Source: an uncultured Lachnospiraceae bacterium
Lineage (GTDB): Bacteria; Bacillota; Clostridia; Lachnospirales; Lachnospiraceae
DNA length: 31,505 bases
Reading direction: 5' to 3'
Assembly (NCBI GenBank): GCA_900539175.1
Contig: UQAW01000039.1
Location: 1 to 31,505, forward strand
A program made the position numbers and the translations under genes. The number at the start of each line of letters is the position of its first letter. The stretch's first letter is position 1. Shown piece after piece: positions 1 through 6,450 of the stretch. Below the pieces are notes generated by a model. It did not search any database and was not told the origin of the DNA. It was given only the letters and a program-made list of their open reading frames with translations.

Positions 1-51
1 CTTAATCCACATATCAAACCATAATCGGATAATTTTTTCTCTCTCGTTCAT
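1..51 (-). CDS. NTF2-like/SnoaL-type protein, N-terminal fragment
   Basis: Only the first 17 codons lie in the window; the gene runs off the left edge. The ATG at 51 follows a GGAGG with six bases between, which supports a real start. The visible residues begin MNEREKIIRLWFDMWI. The pattern of a short charged helix followed by a tryptophan-containing helix recalls the N-terminus of nuclear-transport-factor-2/SnoaL-like proteins, but 17 residues are too few to be certain. It is the fifth gene of a same-strand row of small unrelated genes and lies 46 bases after the methyltransferase stop. The gap contains a repeat motif shared with the other gaps of the row. Confidence 0.45.
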   Translation of the reverse strand, partial: MNEREKIIRLWFDMWIK

Positions 52-70
52 AAAGTACCTCCATAACTTT

Positions 71-90
71 CGATTTCTCAGTTTCAAAAA
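71..90. repeat. Intercassette repeat copy A
   Basis: CGATTTCTCAGTTTCAAAAA, identical over 20 bases to 1351-1370. It lies seven bases after the ICMT-like stop and before the ribosome binding site of the next gene. It sits inside a nested inverted repeat: ATAACTTT/AAAGTTAT outer arms and AGTTT/AAACT inner arms. Confidence 0.75.
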
Positions 91-97
91 CTTAAAG

Positions 98-682
98 TTA
101 TCTTTTTCTTCCTAAATATCTGCATACTTTTGATTTGTATTGCAGGTACTCATTTCCGAATGCTTCTATCAAAAAATCTTCCTCTACATTGACTATCTGC
201 AAATGAAAAAATACCACTGCAAAACCTGTGGCAAAGCAAAGGAACCAATTAAAGAACGAAAACAATATTCCTATATACATTAAATCAAAACCCAAAAATG
301 CAGGATTTCTGCTAATAGAATAGATGCCCGTTGTTACCAAACTGGTCTTTTCTTCTTTTTGCACACCTGCTCTCCAATTCTCCTTCATTTGTGTAACAGA
401 AACAATAAAAGCAAGTACACCGAACATTGTTATTACAACTCCTGTAAATTGCAACACAATATGTGCTGTTCCCGAATAAAACACAATACTGATAATTTGT
501 ATTACAGGAAGCAAATATGTGATTATTTTAAGAGCCACTTCTATAAATTTGACAAATCCCTCTTTTCCTTTTCCTAATTGATCTGTCTTTATGCCTTGCT
601 TTTTCTGACTAATCAGCTTTGCAAAATAGCAGATGTAGAACACTGCCATCAGTGAAATTGTAACAATTTTTATTATCATCAT
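98..682 (-). CDS. Isoprenylcysteine carboxyl methyltransferase (ICMT)-family membrane protein
   Basis: About 194 residues with several hydrophobic segments. The C-terminal half has the ICMT/PEMT pattern: a hydrophobic segment, then TGIYSISRNPAFLGF, further membrane segments, and the acidic end EEDFLIEAFGNEYLQYKSKV followed by RYLG. In this family the RNP region and the EE/Y end form the S-adenosylmethionine site. Bacterial members are membrane methyltransferases of mostly unknown substrate. An upstream TTG at 724 has no ribosome binding site; GGGGG just before the ATG pair at 682/679 favours a start there. It is the fourth gene of the cassette-like row. The family is fairly sure, the substrate unknown. 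Confidence 0.8.
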   Translation of the reverse strand: MMIIKIVTISLMAVFYICYFAKLISQKKQGIKTDQLGKGKEGFVKFIEVALKIITYLLPVIQIISIVFYSGTAHIVLQFTGVVITMFGVLAFIVSVTQMKENWRAGVQKEEKTSLVTTGIYSISRNPAFLGFDLMYIGILFSFFNWFLCFATGFAVVFFHLQIVNVEEDFLIEAFGNEYLQYKSKVCRYLGRKR

Positions 683-689
683 GTACCCC

Positions 690-708
690 CAAATCCCGAT
701 TTTTCGTT
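690..708. repeat. Intercassette repeat copy B
   Basis: CAAATCCCGATTTTTCGTT, the shorter form of copy D (1774-1797). It lies between the stop of the 175-residue membrane protein and the start of the ICMT-like gene. AAATC and GATTT are inverted arms around GG on the minus strand. Confidence 0.65.
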
Positions 709-715
709 CTCTGCG

Positions 716-736
716 ACTTCCCAATAAACGGGAAGT
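716..736 (-). terminator. Inverted repeat after the unknown membrane protein gene
   Basis: Perfect 7-bp arms ACTTCCC (716-722) and GGGAAGT (730-736) with a 7-base loop, directly after the stop at 740. No run of T follows on the minus strand, so it may be a weak terminator, an mRNA stabiliser, or part of the intercassette structure. Confidence 0.45.
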
Positions 737-739
737 TGG

Positions 740-1267
740 TTACTTCTTGTAATTCATTTTCTTACTTAATACCCCAAACAAAGCCAATAAAAATATTCCA
801 ATTCCAAGCAATACGCCAGCCACTTTCATTAATTCATTGTTTGTATACTCTGTATCCGGAAGAATCCCATACTTGTAATAAGAATAACTAACATGGTCTG
901 TGGTATATGCAGCTATGGAATCTCCTACATTATATTCCGAATATACAAATCCCGGTACTTGCATTCGCTTGTGATAATCATTCACTTTTCCATTGTTGTA
1001 GTAGAAGAAATAATTCTGAGATATCGTATCAGCCGAAGCATCTTCAGCCCTTTTACCTGTAATCACAATATCCTCCATATAGTAATCTTCTCCCAGTACC
1101 ATCTCTTCCATTTGTGTATTAAATGCTTTAGATGTCAAAAGTATATTTATCCAGACTGTAATGAAAGCTATACTTAAAATAATGAAACAAATCCAAAACA
1201 AAATTTTCTTTTGATTTCCAGTTAATATTTCTTTTGATTCTTTGTGCTCAACCAATTTATTACTCAT
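740..1267 (-). CDS. Unknown membrane protein with two transmembrane segments
   Basis: 175 residues of unrecognised family. A hydrophobic segment lies at about residues 24-46 (ILFWICFIILSIAFITVWI) and another at about 148-168, before a KKMNYKK tail. The roughly 100 residues between them are polar and tyrosine-rich (YYMEDIVITGKRAED, YFFYYNNGKVNDY), suggesting an extracytoplasmic domain on two membrane anchors. This resembles in layout, but not clearly in motif, the DUF3592-type surface proteins. The ATG at 1267 follows GGTATTATGGA, a poor ribosome binding site. It is the third gene of the cassette-like row, in the same orientation as its neighbours. No function can be given. Confidence 0.7.
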   Translation of the reverse strand: MSNKLVEHKESKEILTGNQKKILFWICFIILSIAFITVWINILLTSKAFNTQMEEMVLGEDYYMEDIVITGKRAEDASADTISQNYFFYYNNGKVNDYHKRMQVPGFVYSEYNVGDSIAAYTTDHVSYSYYKYGILPDTEYTNNELMKVAGVLLGIGIFLLALFGVLSKKMNYKK

Positions 1268-1350
1268 TCCATAATACCTCTAAAGTACTTTTTCCTTCTT
1301 CCTTCCCTTCGTCCAAGAAGTGTATCTCACTCAAAGAACTCGGTCAATCC

Positions 1351-1370
1351 CGATTTCTCAGTTTCAAAAA
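1351..1370. repeat. Intercassette repeat copy C
   Basis: CGATTTCTCAGTTTCAAAAA again, preceded by CAATCC, so it links the copy A form with the CAAATCCCGATTT core of copies B and D. It lies seven bases after the SdpI-like stop. Confidence 0.75.
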
Positions 1371-1377
1371 ATGGCAT

Positions 1378-1755
1378 TTATCGTCTTGTTCCATTCTTAT
1401 CAAAATTCTTTTTTAATGCTATTTCTGTTGGGAGAATAGACCCAATTAAAGGAATAAGTTGAACACCACAGATAATTCCTCCTATACTCCCAACACAATC
1501 TTCATTTTTTCCAATCACTAAAAGCATGAATATTACTGTTATCGGCAACATAACCATTCCACAGACATACCAGACTTTACCACAATATTTATGAGCAAAT
1601 TCCCATGTGTCTTTGTTCTTCATAGACATCGAAGTCCGATATCCAAATACTGAATTTATTTCCTTTGGAGCCTTTTTCATAAAATATCTTCCAAAACCAA
1701 TCATCGTAAATGGAAGAAGCAAATCCATAATCAACATAAAAATCCAAAACCCCAT
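1378..1755 (-). CDS. SdpI-family membrane protein
   Basis: 125 residues with three or four hydrophobic segments. The signature after the first segment, NSVFGYRTSMSMKNKDTWEFAH, fits the SdpI pattern of a GYRT motif, then serines, KN and TW. In Bacillus subtilis SdpI is an immunity and signalling membrane protein against the SDP toxin; many homologues are shorter orphans like this one with no known toxin partner. The start at 1755 has AAAGGAGG six bases upstream. No toxin gene is visible nearby. It is the second gene of the cassette-like row, 31 bases after the GNAT stop. Confidence 0.8.
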   Translation of the reverse strand: MGFWIFMLIMDLLLPFTMIGFGRYFMKKAPKEINSVFGYRTSMSMKNKDTWEFAHKYCGKVWYVCGMVMLPITVIFMLLVIGKNEDCVGSIGGIICGVQLIPLIGSILPTEIALKKNFDKNGTRR

Positions 1756-1773
1756 TGTAAACCTCCTTTACTA

Positions 1774-1797
1774 CAAATCCCGATTTCTATTTTCGTT
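1774..1797. repeat. Intercassette repeat copy D
   Basis: A CAAATCCCGATTTC core followed by TATTTTCGTT. It overlaps the GNAT stop codon (1787-1789) and precedes the SdpI-like ribosome binding site. It differs from copy B by a four-base insertion. Confidence 0.65.
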
Positions 1798-2212
1798 TCC
1801 ATAGCATAGTGTACTCTTTTTCACCAGTAGCTTCATCCAAGCCTTCACATTGAATAATGAACGCTTCTCTTTGGTAAAAAGAAATTGCTCTGGCATTCTT
1901 CTGGTATACATTTAATCGTAAGCTAACTTTTTTATCCTTAACATAATCTAATAAAAACTTACCTATGCCACATGACTGTATTTCATCGGAGACAAAAATA
2001 CCTTCTATATATTCATCATTTAGTCCTACAAATCCTTGTATCATTTTATCTGCTTCAAACACATAAACTTCGTATTGTGACATCATTTCTTTTACTAATT
2101 CATAATTACTTTTCCAGTATTGATTGGAAATAAAATAATGTGCTTTCAGATTTGTCTTTAACCATATGTCAGCAACTCTATCGATATCTCCGTTCAGCAA
2201 CTTTCTAATCAT
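1787..2212 (-). CDS. GNAT-family N-acetyltransferase
   Basis: About 141 residues from the ATG at 2212. The GNAT fold motifs can be followed: an N-terminal IRKLLNGDIDRVADIW strand-helix, a central GFVGLNDEYIEGIFVSDEIQ strand pair, the acetyl-CoA loop SCGIGKFLLDYV (Q/RxxGxG/A type), and the C-terminal LNVYQKNARAISFYQREAF segment. It resembles small YjaB-type acetyltransferases; the substrate is unknown. An upstream TTG at 2230 would overlap the GGAG ribosome binding site, so the ATG is preferred. It is the first gene of the leftward row and is divergent from mobC. Confidence 0.88.
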   Translation of the reverse strand: MIRKLLNGDIDRVADIWLKTNLKAHYFISNQYWKSNYELVKEMMSQYEVYVFEADKMIQGFVGLNDEYIEGIFVSDEIQSCGIGKFLLDYVKDKKVSLRLNVYQKNARAISFYQREAFIIQCEGLDEATGEKEYTMLWKRK

Positions 2213-2230
2213 AACAAATTTTCTCCACAA

Positions 2231-2594
2231 CTACATCCTTTATGCTTTTCTCTTTTTTTCATTCTATCACAAGCTCACCATTAATCATTATTTTTTTGAT
2301 ATTTTTTCTTTTCCCCCACTGTAAAACAGCCTCTGAGCGTTTCGTTATATAGAGGGGTACACATACAGAGCAAGATCCACCCATGTTTAACAGTATTGCC
2401 ATTTGGCATCCTGTTCTCCTATGGGATTTATCTTGATGGGGATCTCCCCATACCCTCTCAATAACAGACGTTTCACTTGTCTGTTGGTTCCACCTAAAGG
2501 TGTTCACAGCACTATTTCTAATATCGGAAGGGACAGCCGATATTGAAATACGTGGATTCCCGGCGGGAGGAATAGTCTCAGCGAAAGGAGGAGT
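2231..2594. other. Candidate origin of transfer (oriT) region
   Basis: 364 bases without a convincing gene, directly upstream of mobC and the relaxase gene. It carries a row of inverted repeats: GCCA/TGGC (2398-2407), ATGGGGA/TCCCCAT (2436-2451), AACAGAC/GTCTGTT (2463-2485), CACCT/AGGTG (2491-2502), AATATCGG/CCGATATT (2520-2544) and TCCCG/CGGGA (2558-2568). Such clusters beside mobC are typical of oriT in mobilizable elements. The nick site cannot be placed by reading alone. The left third (2231-2340) is T-rich and holds no recognisable motif. Confidence 0.6.
2520..2544. repeat. 8-bp perfect inverted repeat within candidate oriT
   Basis: AATATCGG (2520-2527) and CCGATATT (2537-2544) with the 9-base loop AAGGGACAG. 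It is the longest hairpin of the oriT candidate, about 50 bases before the mobC start, and a plausible relaxosome binding site. Confidence 0.7.
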
Positions 2595-2981
2595 ATGAGA
2601 ACAAAAAACAAAGATAAAGAACTGAATCACAGACATTTTATAGGATTACGTCTTACAGATGTCGAACTGGATTTATTAGACCAAGGCGCTGCTTGTTTAT
2701 CTGTTAGCCGATCAGAATATCTGAGGAAACTTCTATTGGAAAAGCAAATCAATCACCAAATTGAAGTTGTTGCAGACATGAATGATCTCAGAAAACTGGT
2801 CAGTGAATATGGAAAAATCGGATCGAATCTCAATCAGATCGCCAAGCATTTTAACAGTGGTGGCAGTCAGTCTCGTGCTATAGAAAATGAAATCCATCAG
2901 TGCATCACGGACTTATTCCTATTGAGAAAAGAGGTACTGAAACTGGCAGGTGGTATGAATGGCAATCGTAAAACACATTAA
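2595..2981 (+). CDS. mobC: MobC-family relaxosome accessory protein
   Basis: 128 residues. The N-terminal half has a ribbon-helix-helix pattern (GLRLTDVELDLLDQGAACLSVSRSEYLRKLLL). The C-terminal half has the MobC signature LRKLVSEYGKIGSNLNQIAKHFNSGG. These proteins bind oriT and help the relaxase open the strand. The ATG at 2595 has GGAGGAG just upstream. The gene overlaps the relaxase start by 23 bases, so the two are probably translationally coupled. Its position right after a hairpin-rich gap fits the role. Confidence 0.92.
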   Translation: MRTKNKDKELNHRHFIGLRLTDVELDLLDQGAACLSVSRSEYLRKLLLEKQINHQIEVVADMNDLRKLVSEYGKIGSNLNQIAKHFNSGGSQSRAIENEIHQCITDLFLLRKEVLKLAGGMNGNRKTH

Positions 2982-4512
2982 AAGCAGAAATGCAAATTAC
3001 TCGGCTGCTATCAATTACCTTCTGTTTGAACATGATGAAAAAACCGGGAAAAAGATTGTAGATGAATCCGGACGAAGCATCCTGCGAAAAGAGTTTTATA
3101 TGGATGGGCTGAACTGTGATCCGATGTCTTTTGACAAGGAATGTGAACTGACAAATGCTCATTTTCACAAAAATAAGAAACGTGAAGATATCAAAAGTCA
3201 CCACTACATTATCAGCTACGATCCAGCCGATGTGACAGAGAATGGACTTACCGGAAAGAGAGCACAGTCAATCAGTTTGGAACTTGCAAAGCAGATGTTT
3301 CCCGGATATCAGGCACTGGTAGTTACTCACACCGATGGCCACAATGAATCCGGAAATATCCATACTCACATCGTTATCAACAGTGTGCGAAAGACTGCAG
3401 TGGAAAGGCAGCCATATATGGATAAACCACATGATGAAGCCGCCGGTTACAAGCATCGATCCACTGATAAATTCATGAACACTTTTAAGAAAACCGTCAT
3501 GGATCGGTGCCAACAGGAAGGACTTCACCAAATAGATCTTCTTGCACCGGCTGAGAAAAAAATCACTCAGAAAGAGTATATGGCACAGAAACATGGCCAA
3601 CAAAACCTGGATGAGATCAACCAGAAAATCATCGAAGATGGTCTCAAACCAACATCCACCGTGTTCCTTACACAGAAAGAATATTTGCGAAATGCAATTG
3701 ATGAATGTGCTGCCACATCCAATAGTTTTGATGAATTCCAATCCAAACTTCTGGAACAATTTCAAATCTCTGTGATTGAGCATCGTGGCAGATACAGCTA
3801 TCTTCATCCTGATCGACAGAAGCGGATTACTGAACGTGTACTGGGAACACGATATGGAAAAGAATACCTGGAACAGACTTTCTTACGCAAAGATCCATTG
3901 ACCATTCTCTACGTCAGATCTCACCTGCGCCTGGTTGTAAATCTCCAGACAAATGTGAAAGCAATGCAGAGCCCGGCTTATGCTCATCGGGTAAAACTTT
4001 CTAACCTGCAGCAAATGGCAAATACCATTATCTATGTGCAGGAACATGGATTTGATACGCAGTCAGATCTGAAAAACACACTGCTTGCCTCAAAGCAGGA
4101 ACTAAAAGAAATGCAGACACAGGTTGCTCAGCATCGTTCCGATCTAAGGATCCTCAACAATCAGATCCGTTATACCGGACAGTACTATGCAAATAAGGAA
4201 GTTTATTCCCAGTTTTCAAAAGCAAAGTACAAAGGAAAGTACCGGAAAGAACATGAGAAGGAAATTCAGAAATATGAAGAAGCCAGAGATTGGCTGAGAT
4301 CCTTTTATCAGGATGGAAAGATGACAAGCCTAAAAACCTTGACTTTACAAAAAGAAAAACTGCAACAGCAGATAGCTTCCGAAGAAGAAGCAATAAGCAG
4401 CTTGAAAGAAAAAATAAAAGATCTGGATACTGCCGATCAGAATATTGATTTCATTCTTCAGATGCAGATTCCGGAACCAGTAAGATCAAAAACCAAGGAT
4501 CTCGAAAGATAA
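2959..4512 (+). CDS. Relaxase/mobilization nuclease (MobA/VirD2 family)
   Basis: 517 residues. The N-terminus AIVKHIKSRNANYSAAINYLLFEHDE carries the tyrosines of relaxase motif I, one of which would attack DNA at nic. The histidine motif is visible as VVTHTDGHNESGNIHTHIVIN, with the metal-binding HTH. The C-terminal half is rich in lysine and glutamine, with coiled-coil-like stretches (about residues 380-500), and probably contacts DNA or the coupling protein. The start overlaps mobC, with AGGTGG as ribosome binding site. It is a single-domain relaxase of usual length without helicase. The family is sure; the exact MOB class is inferred to be MOBP-like. Confidence 0.95.
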   Translation: MAIVKHIKSRNANYSAAINYLLFEHDEKTGKKIVDESGRSILRKEFYMDGLNCDPMSFDKECELTNAHFHKNKKREDIKSHHYIISYDPADVTENGLTGKRAQSISLELAKQMFPGYQALVVTHTDGHNESGNIHTHIVINSVRKTAVERQPYMDKPHDEAAGYKHRSTDKFMNTFKKTVMDRCQQEGLHQIDLLAPAEKKITQKEYMAQKHGQQNLDEINQKIIEDGLKPTSTVFLTQKEYLRNAIDECAATSNSFDEFQSKLLEQFQISVIEHRGRYSYLHPDRQKRITERVLGTRYGKEYLEQTFLRKDPLTILYVRSHLRLVVNLQTNVKAMQSPAYAHRVKLSNLQQMANTIIYVQEHGFDTQSDLKNTLLASKQELKEMQTQVAQHRSDLRILNNQIRYTGQYYANKEVYSQFSKAKYKGKYRKEHEKEIQKYEEARDWLRSFYQDGKMTSLKTLTLQKEKLQQQIASEEEAISSLKEKIKDLDTADQNIDFILQMQIPEPVRSKTKDLER

Positions 4513-4541
4513 CCATCACAAAACAAAGGAGGAACTATCAC

Positions 4542-4868
4542 ATGACACAAGAACAATTTAATATTGTATTTGAACTTCAGATGAGAAAGTGTGCCGATAT
4601 TCTGGCACATAAAAAGAAAGAATATACCGGTGACAATATTGACCGCCTCAGTGCATTCAAGATTGCTGCCGCCTTACAAAACTGCGATCCAAAAGCAGCA
4701 CTGGCCGGTATGATGTCGAAACATGTCGTATCCCTTTACGATATGTGTTATTCCACTCTGTTACATTTTGACATGGAACAGTGGGATGAAAAAATCACAG
4801 ACTGCATCAATTATCTGATCCTTTTAAAAGCTCTGGTAAAGGAGGAACAGGCCTATGGATCACATTGA
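4542..4868 (+). CDS. Phage-type DUF1599/Nmad1-like small protein
   Basis: 108 residues, all helical by eye. The pattern is KKKEYTGDNIDRLSAF near the N-terminus, AALAGMMSKHVVSLYDM in the middle and WDEKITDCINYLILLKALV at the end. This is the layout I recall from phage proteins labelled DUF1599/nucleotide-modification-associated domain 1, which sit next to nucleotide-metabolism genes. The acidic/KEY and DEK..D residues could bind metal and a nucleotide, but that is inference. The start follows AAAGGAGGAACTATCAC. It overlaps the thyX start by 14 bases, so the products are likely co-translated. Confidence 0.75.
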   Translation: MTQEQFNIVFELQMRKCADILAHKKKEYTGDNIDRLSAFKIAAALQNCDPKAALAGMMSKHVVSLYDMCYSTLLHFDMEQWDEKITDCINYLILLKALVKEEQAYGSH

Positions 4869-5634
4869 AACAGCTATCTTAAACTGCTATGGAATCCGGG
4901 AAGCAGAACAGAATATGGTCTTTGCTGCCAGACTCACACAACACGGTCATACGATCCAGAACATGGCAGATCTGATGGATCTTTACCGTCAATCCTACAG
5001 TCAGAAGACTGTAGAAAACATTGCAGGGCTTCCGCATCCAACCGTGCAGAAATTCATGGTCATTACCGTAGCTGTTGTTGGTGCAAGCAGACGCTTCCTG
5101 GCACAGATCACAAGACATCAGAACGAAGTAAAGTACATGAGTGCATCTCTGCAGTACAGCAATTATTCCGATCATGCTGCATTTGCTATTCCATATGGAA
5201 TCATGAAAGCAGATAAAGAAATCCAGGATATTTACAAGAAAAGCTGTCAGTCAGATCTGGATCATTATGCAGAGCTTTGTGGCTTAGGCATTGATCATGA
5301 TTCAGCCGGATATGCCACACCTCAGGGACTTCGAAACGTACTGATCATCAGCGCGACACCTTACCAGTGGAAGCATATGATTGGCCAAAGAACCTGCCGA
5401 AGAAATACGGATGAAACAAGGATTGTGATGCTACAGATCTGGCAGAGATTGTACAAATTAAGCCCGATTCTTTTTGCACCGGATCTGACCGGTCCATTCT
5501 GTCAAAGAGGTAGCTGTATGGAAAAACAGATGTCCTGCCAGAATCCTATTTTGAAACTTTGGATGCCGTCAGATATTTTAAAAACTGATTATCCATTGCT
5601 CATCAGGAAGGAGGTGAGTAGCCATAAAGATTAA
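4855..5634 (+). CDS. thyX: FAD-dependent thymidylate synthase (ThyX), divergent
   Basis: 259 residues. ThyX makes dTMP from dUMP with methylene-tetrahydrofolate, FAD and NADPH. The ThyX-motif region reads ITRHQNEVKYMSASLQYSNY, so RH is kept but the third residue of the usual RHR is Gln and the spacing to the serine is changed. Other family features are kept: PHPTVQKF and the dUMP-binding tail segment TPYQWKHMIGQRTCRRNTDETR, where Q/R residues grip the substrate. The ATG at 4855 follows AAAGGAGG. It lies between a DUF1599-like gene and a dUTPase, a phage-style dTMP module. The family is fairly sure; activity with the altered motif is not. Confidence 0.85.
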   Translation: MDHIETAILNCYGIREAEQNMVFAARLTQHGHTIQNMADLMDLYRQSYSQKTVENIAGLPHPTVQKFMVITVAVVGASRRFLAQITRHQNEVKYMSASLQYSNYSDHAAFAIPYGIMKADKEIQDIYKKSCQSDLDHYAELCGLGIDHDSAGYATPQGLRNVLIISATPYQWKHMIGQRTCRRNTDETRIVMLQIWQRLYKLSPILFAPDLTGPFCQRGSCMEKQMSCQNPILKLWMPSDILKTDYPLLIRKEVSSHKD

Positions 5635-6037
5635 ACTGATTGACTTTGGTCTGAAAGCAGATCATCATCCCTTCCGGCCACATGAAAATGATGCCGGTGC
5701 TGATGTATTCATGCCTTATGATTGCGTATTAAAACCAGGTGAGATTGCAAGAATTCCGCTTGGATTCGGTCTCATCATCCCGGATGGATTTGCCGGATAT
5801 GTCTTTCCTCGAAGCAACATGGCAGCAAAAGGACTGGTATGCGAACTTCCACCGATTGACTCCGGTTACCGTGGTGAGATCCATGCCATTATCAGTAACG
5901 TGAGCACATCTTCTCAGACCATTCATAAAGACACACGCGTCGGTCAGCTGGTGATCACACCGGTCGTGATCGCAGACTTTGTCCTGGACCTCGGTGAAGA
6001 ACGAGGAACCGGGGCATTTGGAAGCACAGGAGAATAA
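5624..6037 (+). CDS. dut: dUTP diphosphatase (trimeric dUTPase) with an apparent ATA start
   Basis: 137 residues. It hydrolyses dUTP to dUMP, the substrate of ThyX encoded just upstream. All five dUTPase motifs are visible: I DAGADVF, II PRSNMAAKG, III IDSGYRGEIHAIISN, IV DTRVGQLVI and V RGTGAFGSTGE. The first in-frame ATG (5711) lies after motif I and would give an incomplete enzyme. The frame is open back to a TGA at 5615. A perfect AGGAGG at 5609-5614 stands nine bases before an ATA at 5624, giving IKIKLIDFGLKADHHPFRPH before motif I. No ATG, GTG or TTG exists in that stretch. The start overlaps the thyX end by 11 bases. Confidence 0.85.
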   Translation: MKIKLIDFGLKADHHPFRPHENDAGADVFMPYDCVLKPGEIARIPLGFGLIIPDGFAGYVFPRSNMAAKGLVCELPPIDSGYRGEIHAIISNVSTSSQTIHKDTRVGQLVITPVVIADFVLDLGEERGTGAFGSTGE

Positions 6038-6041
6038 TAAT

Positions 6042-6320
6042 ATGATTACATTTGGAAGAAAATTAAAACACTTAAGACAAAAAAATCATCTCACCCAGAA
6101 AGAACTTGGGATGGCTGTTGGATTTCCCGACAGCTGTGCTGATGTCCGGATTGCTCAGTATGAAAGCGATGTCCGAACGCCAAAAGAGGATCTTATGAAA
6201 CTCTTCGCATCAACACTCGGTGTTCCGGTTGAACTCTTTACTGTACCGGTACTCTCAGAACCTAGGGAATATGAGGCGGCGGAGTATTGGAGGTATGAGT
6301 TAGGGGCGGAACTAGATTAA
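6042..6320 (+). CDS. XRE-family helix-turn-helix regulator (92 aa)
   Basis: 92 residues from the ATG at 6042, preceded by CAGGAGAATAATA. The N-terminal 60 residues form a Cro/C1-type HTH: FGRKLKHLRQKNHLTQKELG, then RIAQYESDVRTPKEDLMKLFASTLGVPVELF. A tail of about 25 residues has no known motif. It is the last gene of the plus-strand mob/nucleotide group, four bases after the dUTPase stop, and may regulate that group. The stop codon lies inside the first copy of a 104-bp direct repeat, which also gives a terminator hairpin just downstream. Confidence 0.88.
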   Translation: MITFGRKLKHLRQKNHLTQKELGMAVGFPDSCADVRIAQYESDVRTPKEDLMKLFASTLGVPVELFTVPVLSEPREYEAAEYWRYELGAELD

Positions 6321-6420
6321 TTGTCATAATACTGATATGAGGCAACGGATTTTCCGCTGCCTCGCTTTTATCATTTTGAGGGTAATTGAAAATATCCTCC
6401 TGTGTTGAGCAATCCTCTTT
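6317..6420. repeat. 104-bp direct repeat, left copy
   Basis: Matches 7466-7569 with one mismatch (6323 G against 7472 T). It begins at the XRE stop codon and ends at AATCCTCTTT, after which the two copies diverge abruptly. The right copy encodes the tail of the broken recombinase on the minus strand. Confidence 0.92.
6339..6369 (+). terminator. Hairpin terminator after the plus-strand mob/nucleotide operon
   Basis: GAGGCA-A-CGG, loop ATTTT, CCG-C-TGCCTC, then GCTTTTATCATTTT. Nine pairs with one mismatch and a T-rich tail. It lies 19 bases after the XRE stop, within the direct repeat; the same hairpin recurs at 7488-7518. Confidence 0.65.
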
Positions 6421-6450
6421 TTCTGCGCTTTACCTGCATATCTATATATT

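Noticed and set aside
941..956. ACAAATCCCGG inside the 175-residue gene as a fifth repeat copy
   Set aside because: Only a partial match, inside coding sequence, and it lacks the GATTT arm.
71..1797. Calling the intergenic repeats true attC sites
   Set aside because: The consensus ends (RYYYAAC and GTTRRRY) are not found in proper places and no integron integrase is visible; only a cassette-like pattern can be claimed.
2259..2636. 125-codon minus-strand frame across the mobC upstream gap
   Set aside because: It overlaps the hairpin-rich oriT candidate and the mobC start, has no ribosome binding site, and its translation resembles no protein.
3268..3807. 179-codon minus-strand frame inside the relaxase gene
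   Set aside because: Antisense to the relaxase histidine motif region; no ribosome binding site.
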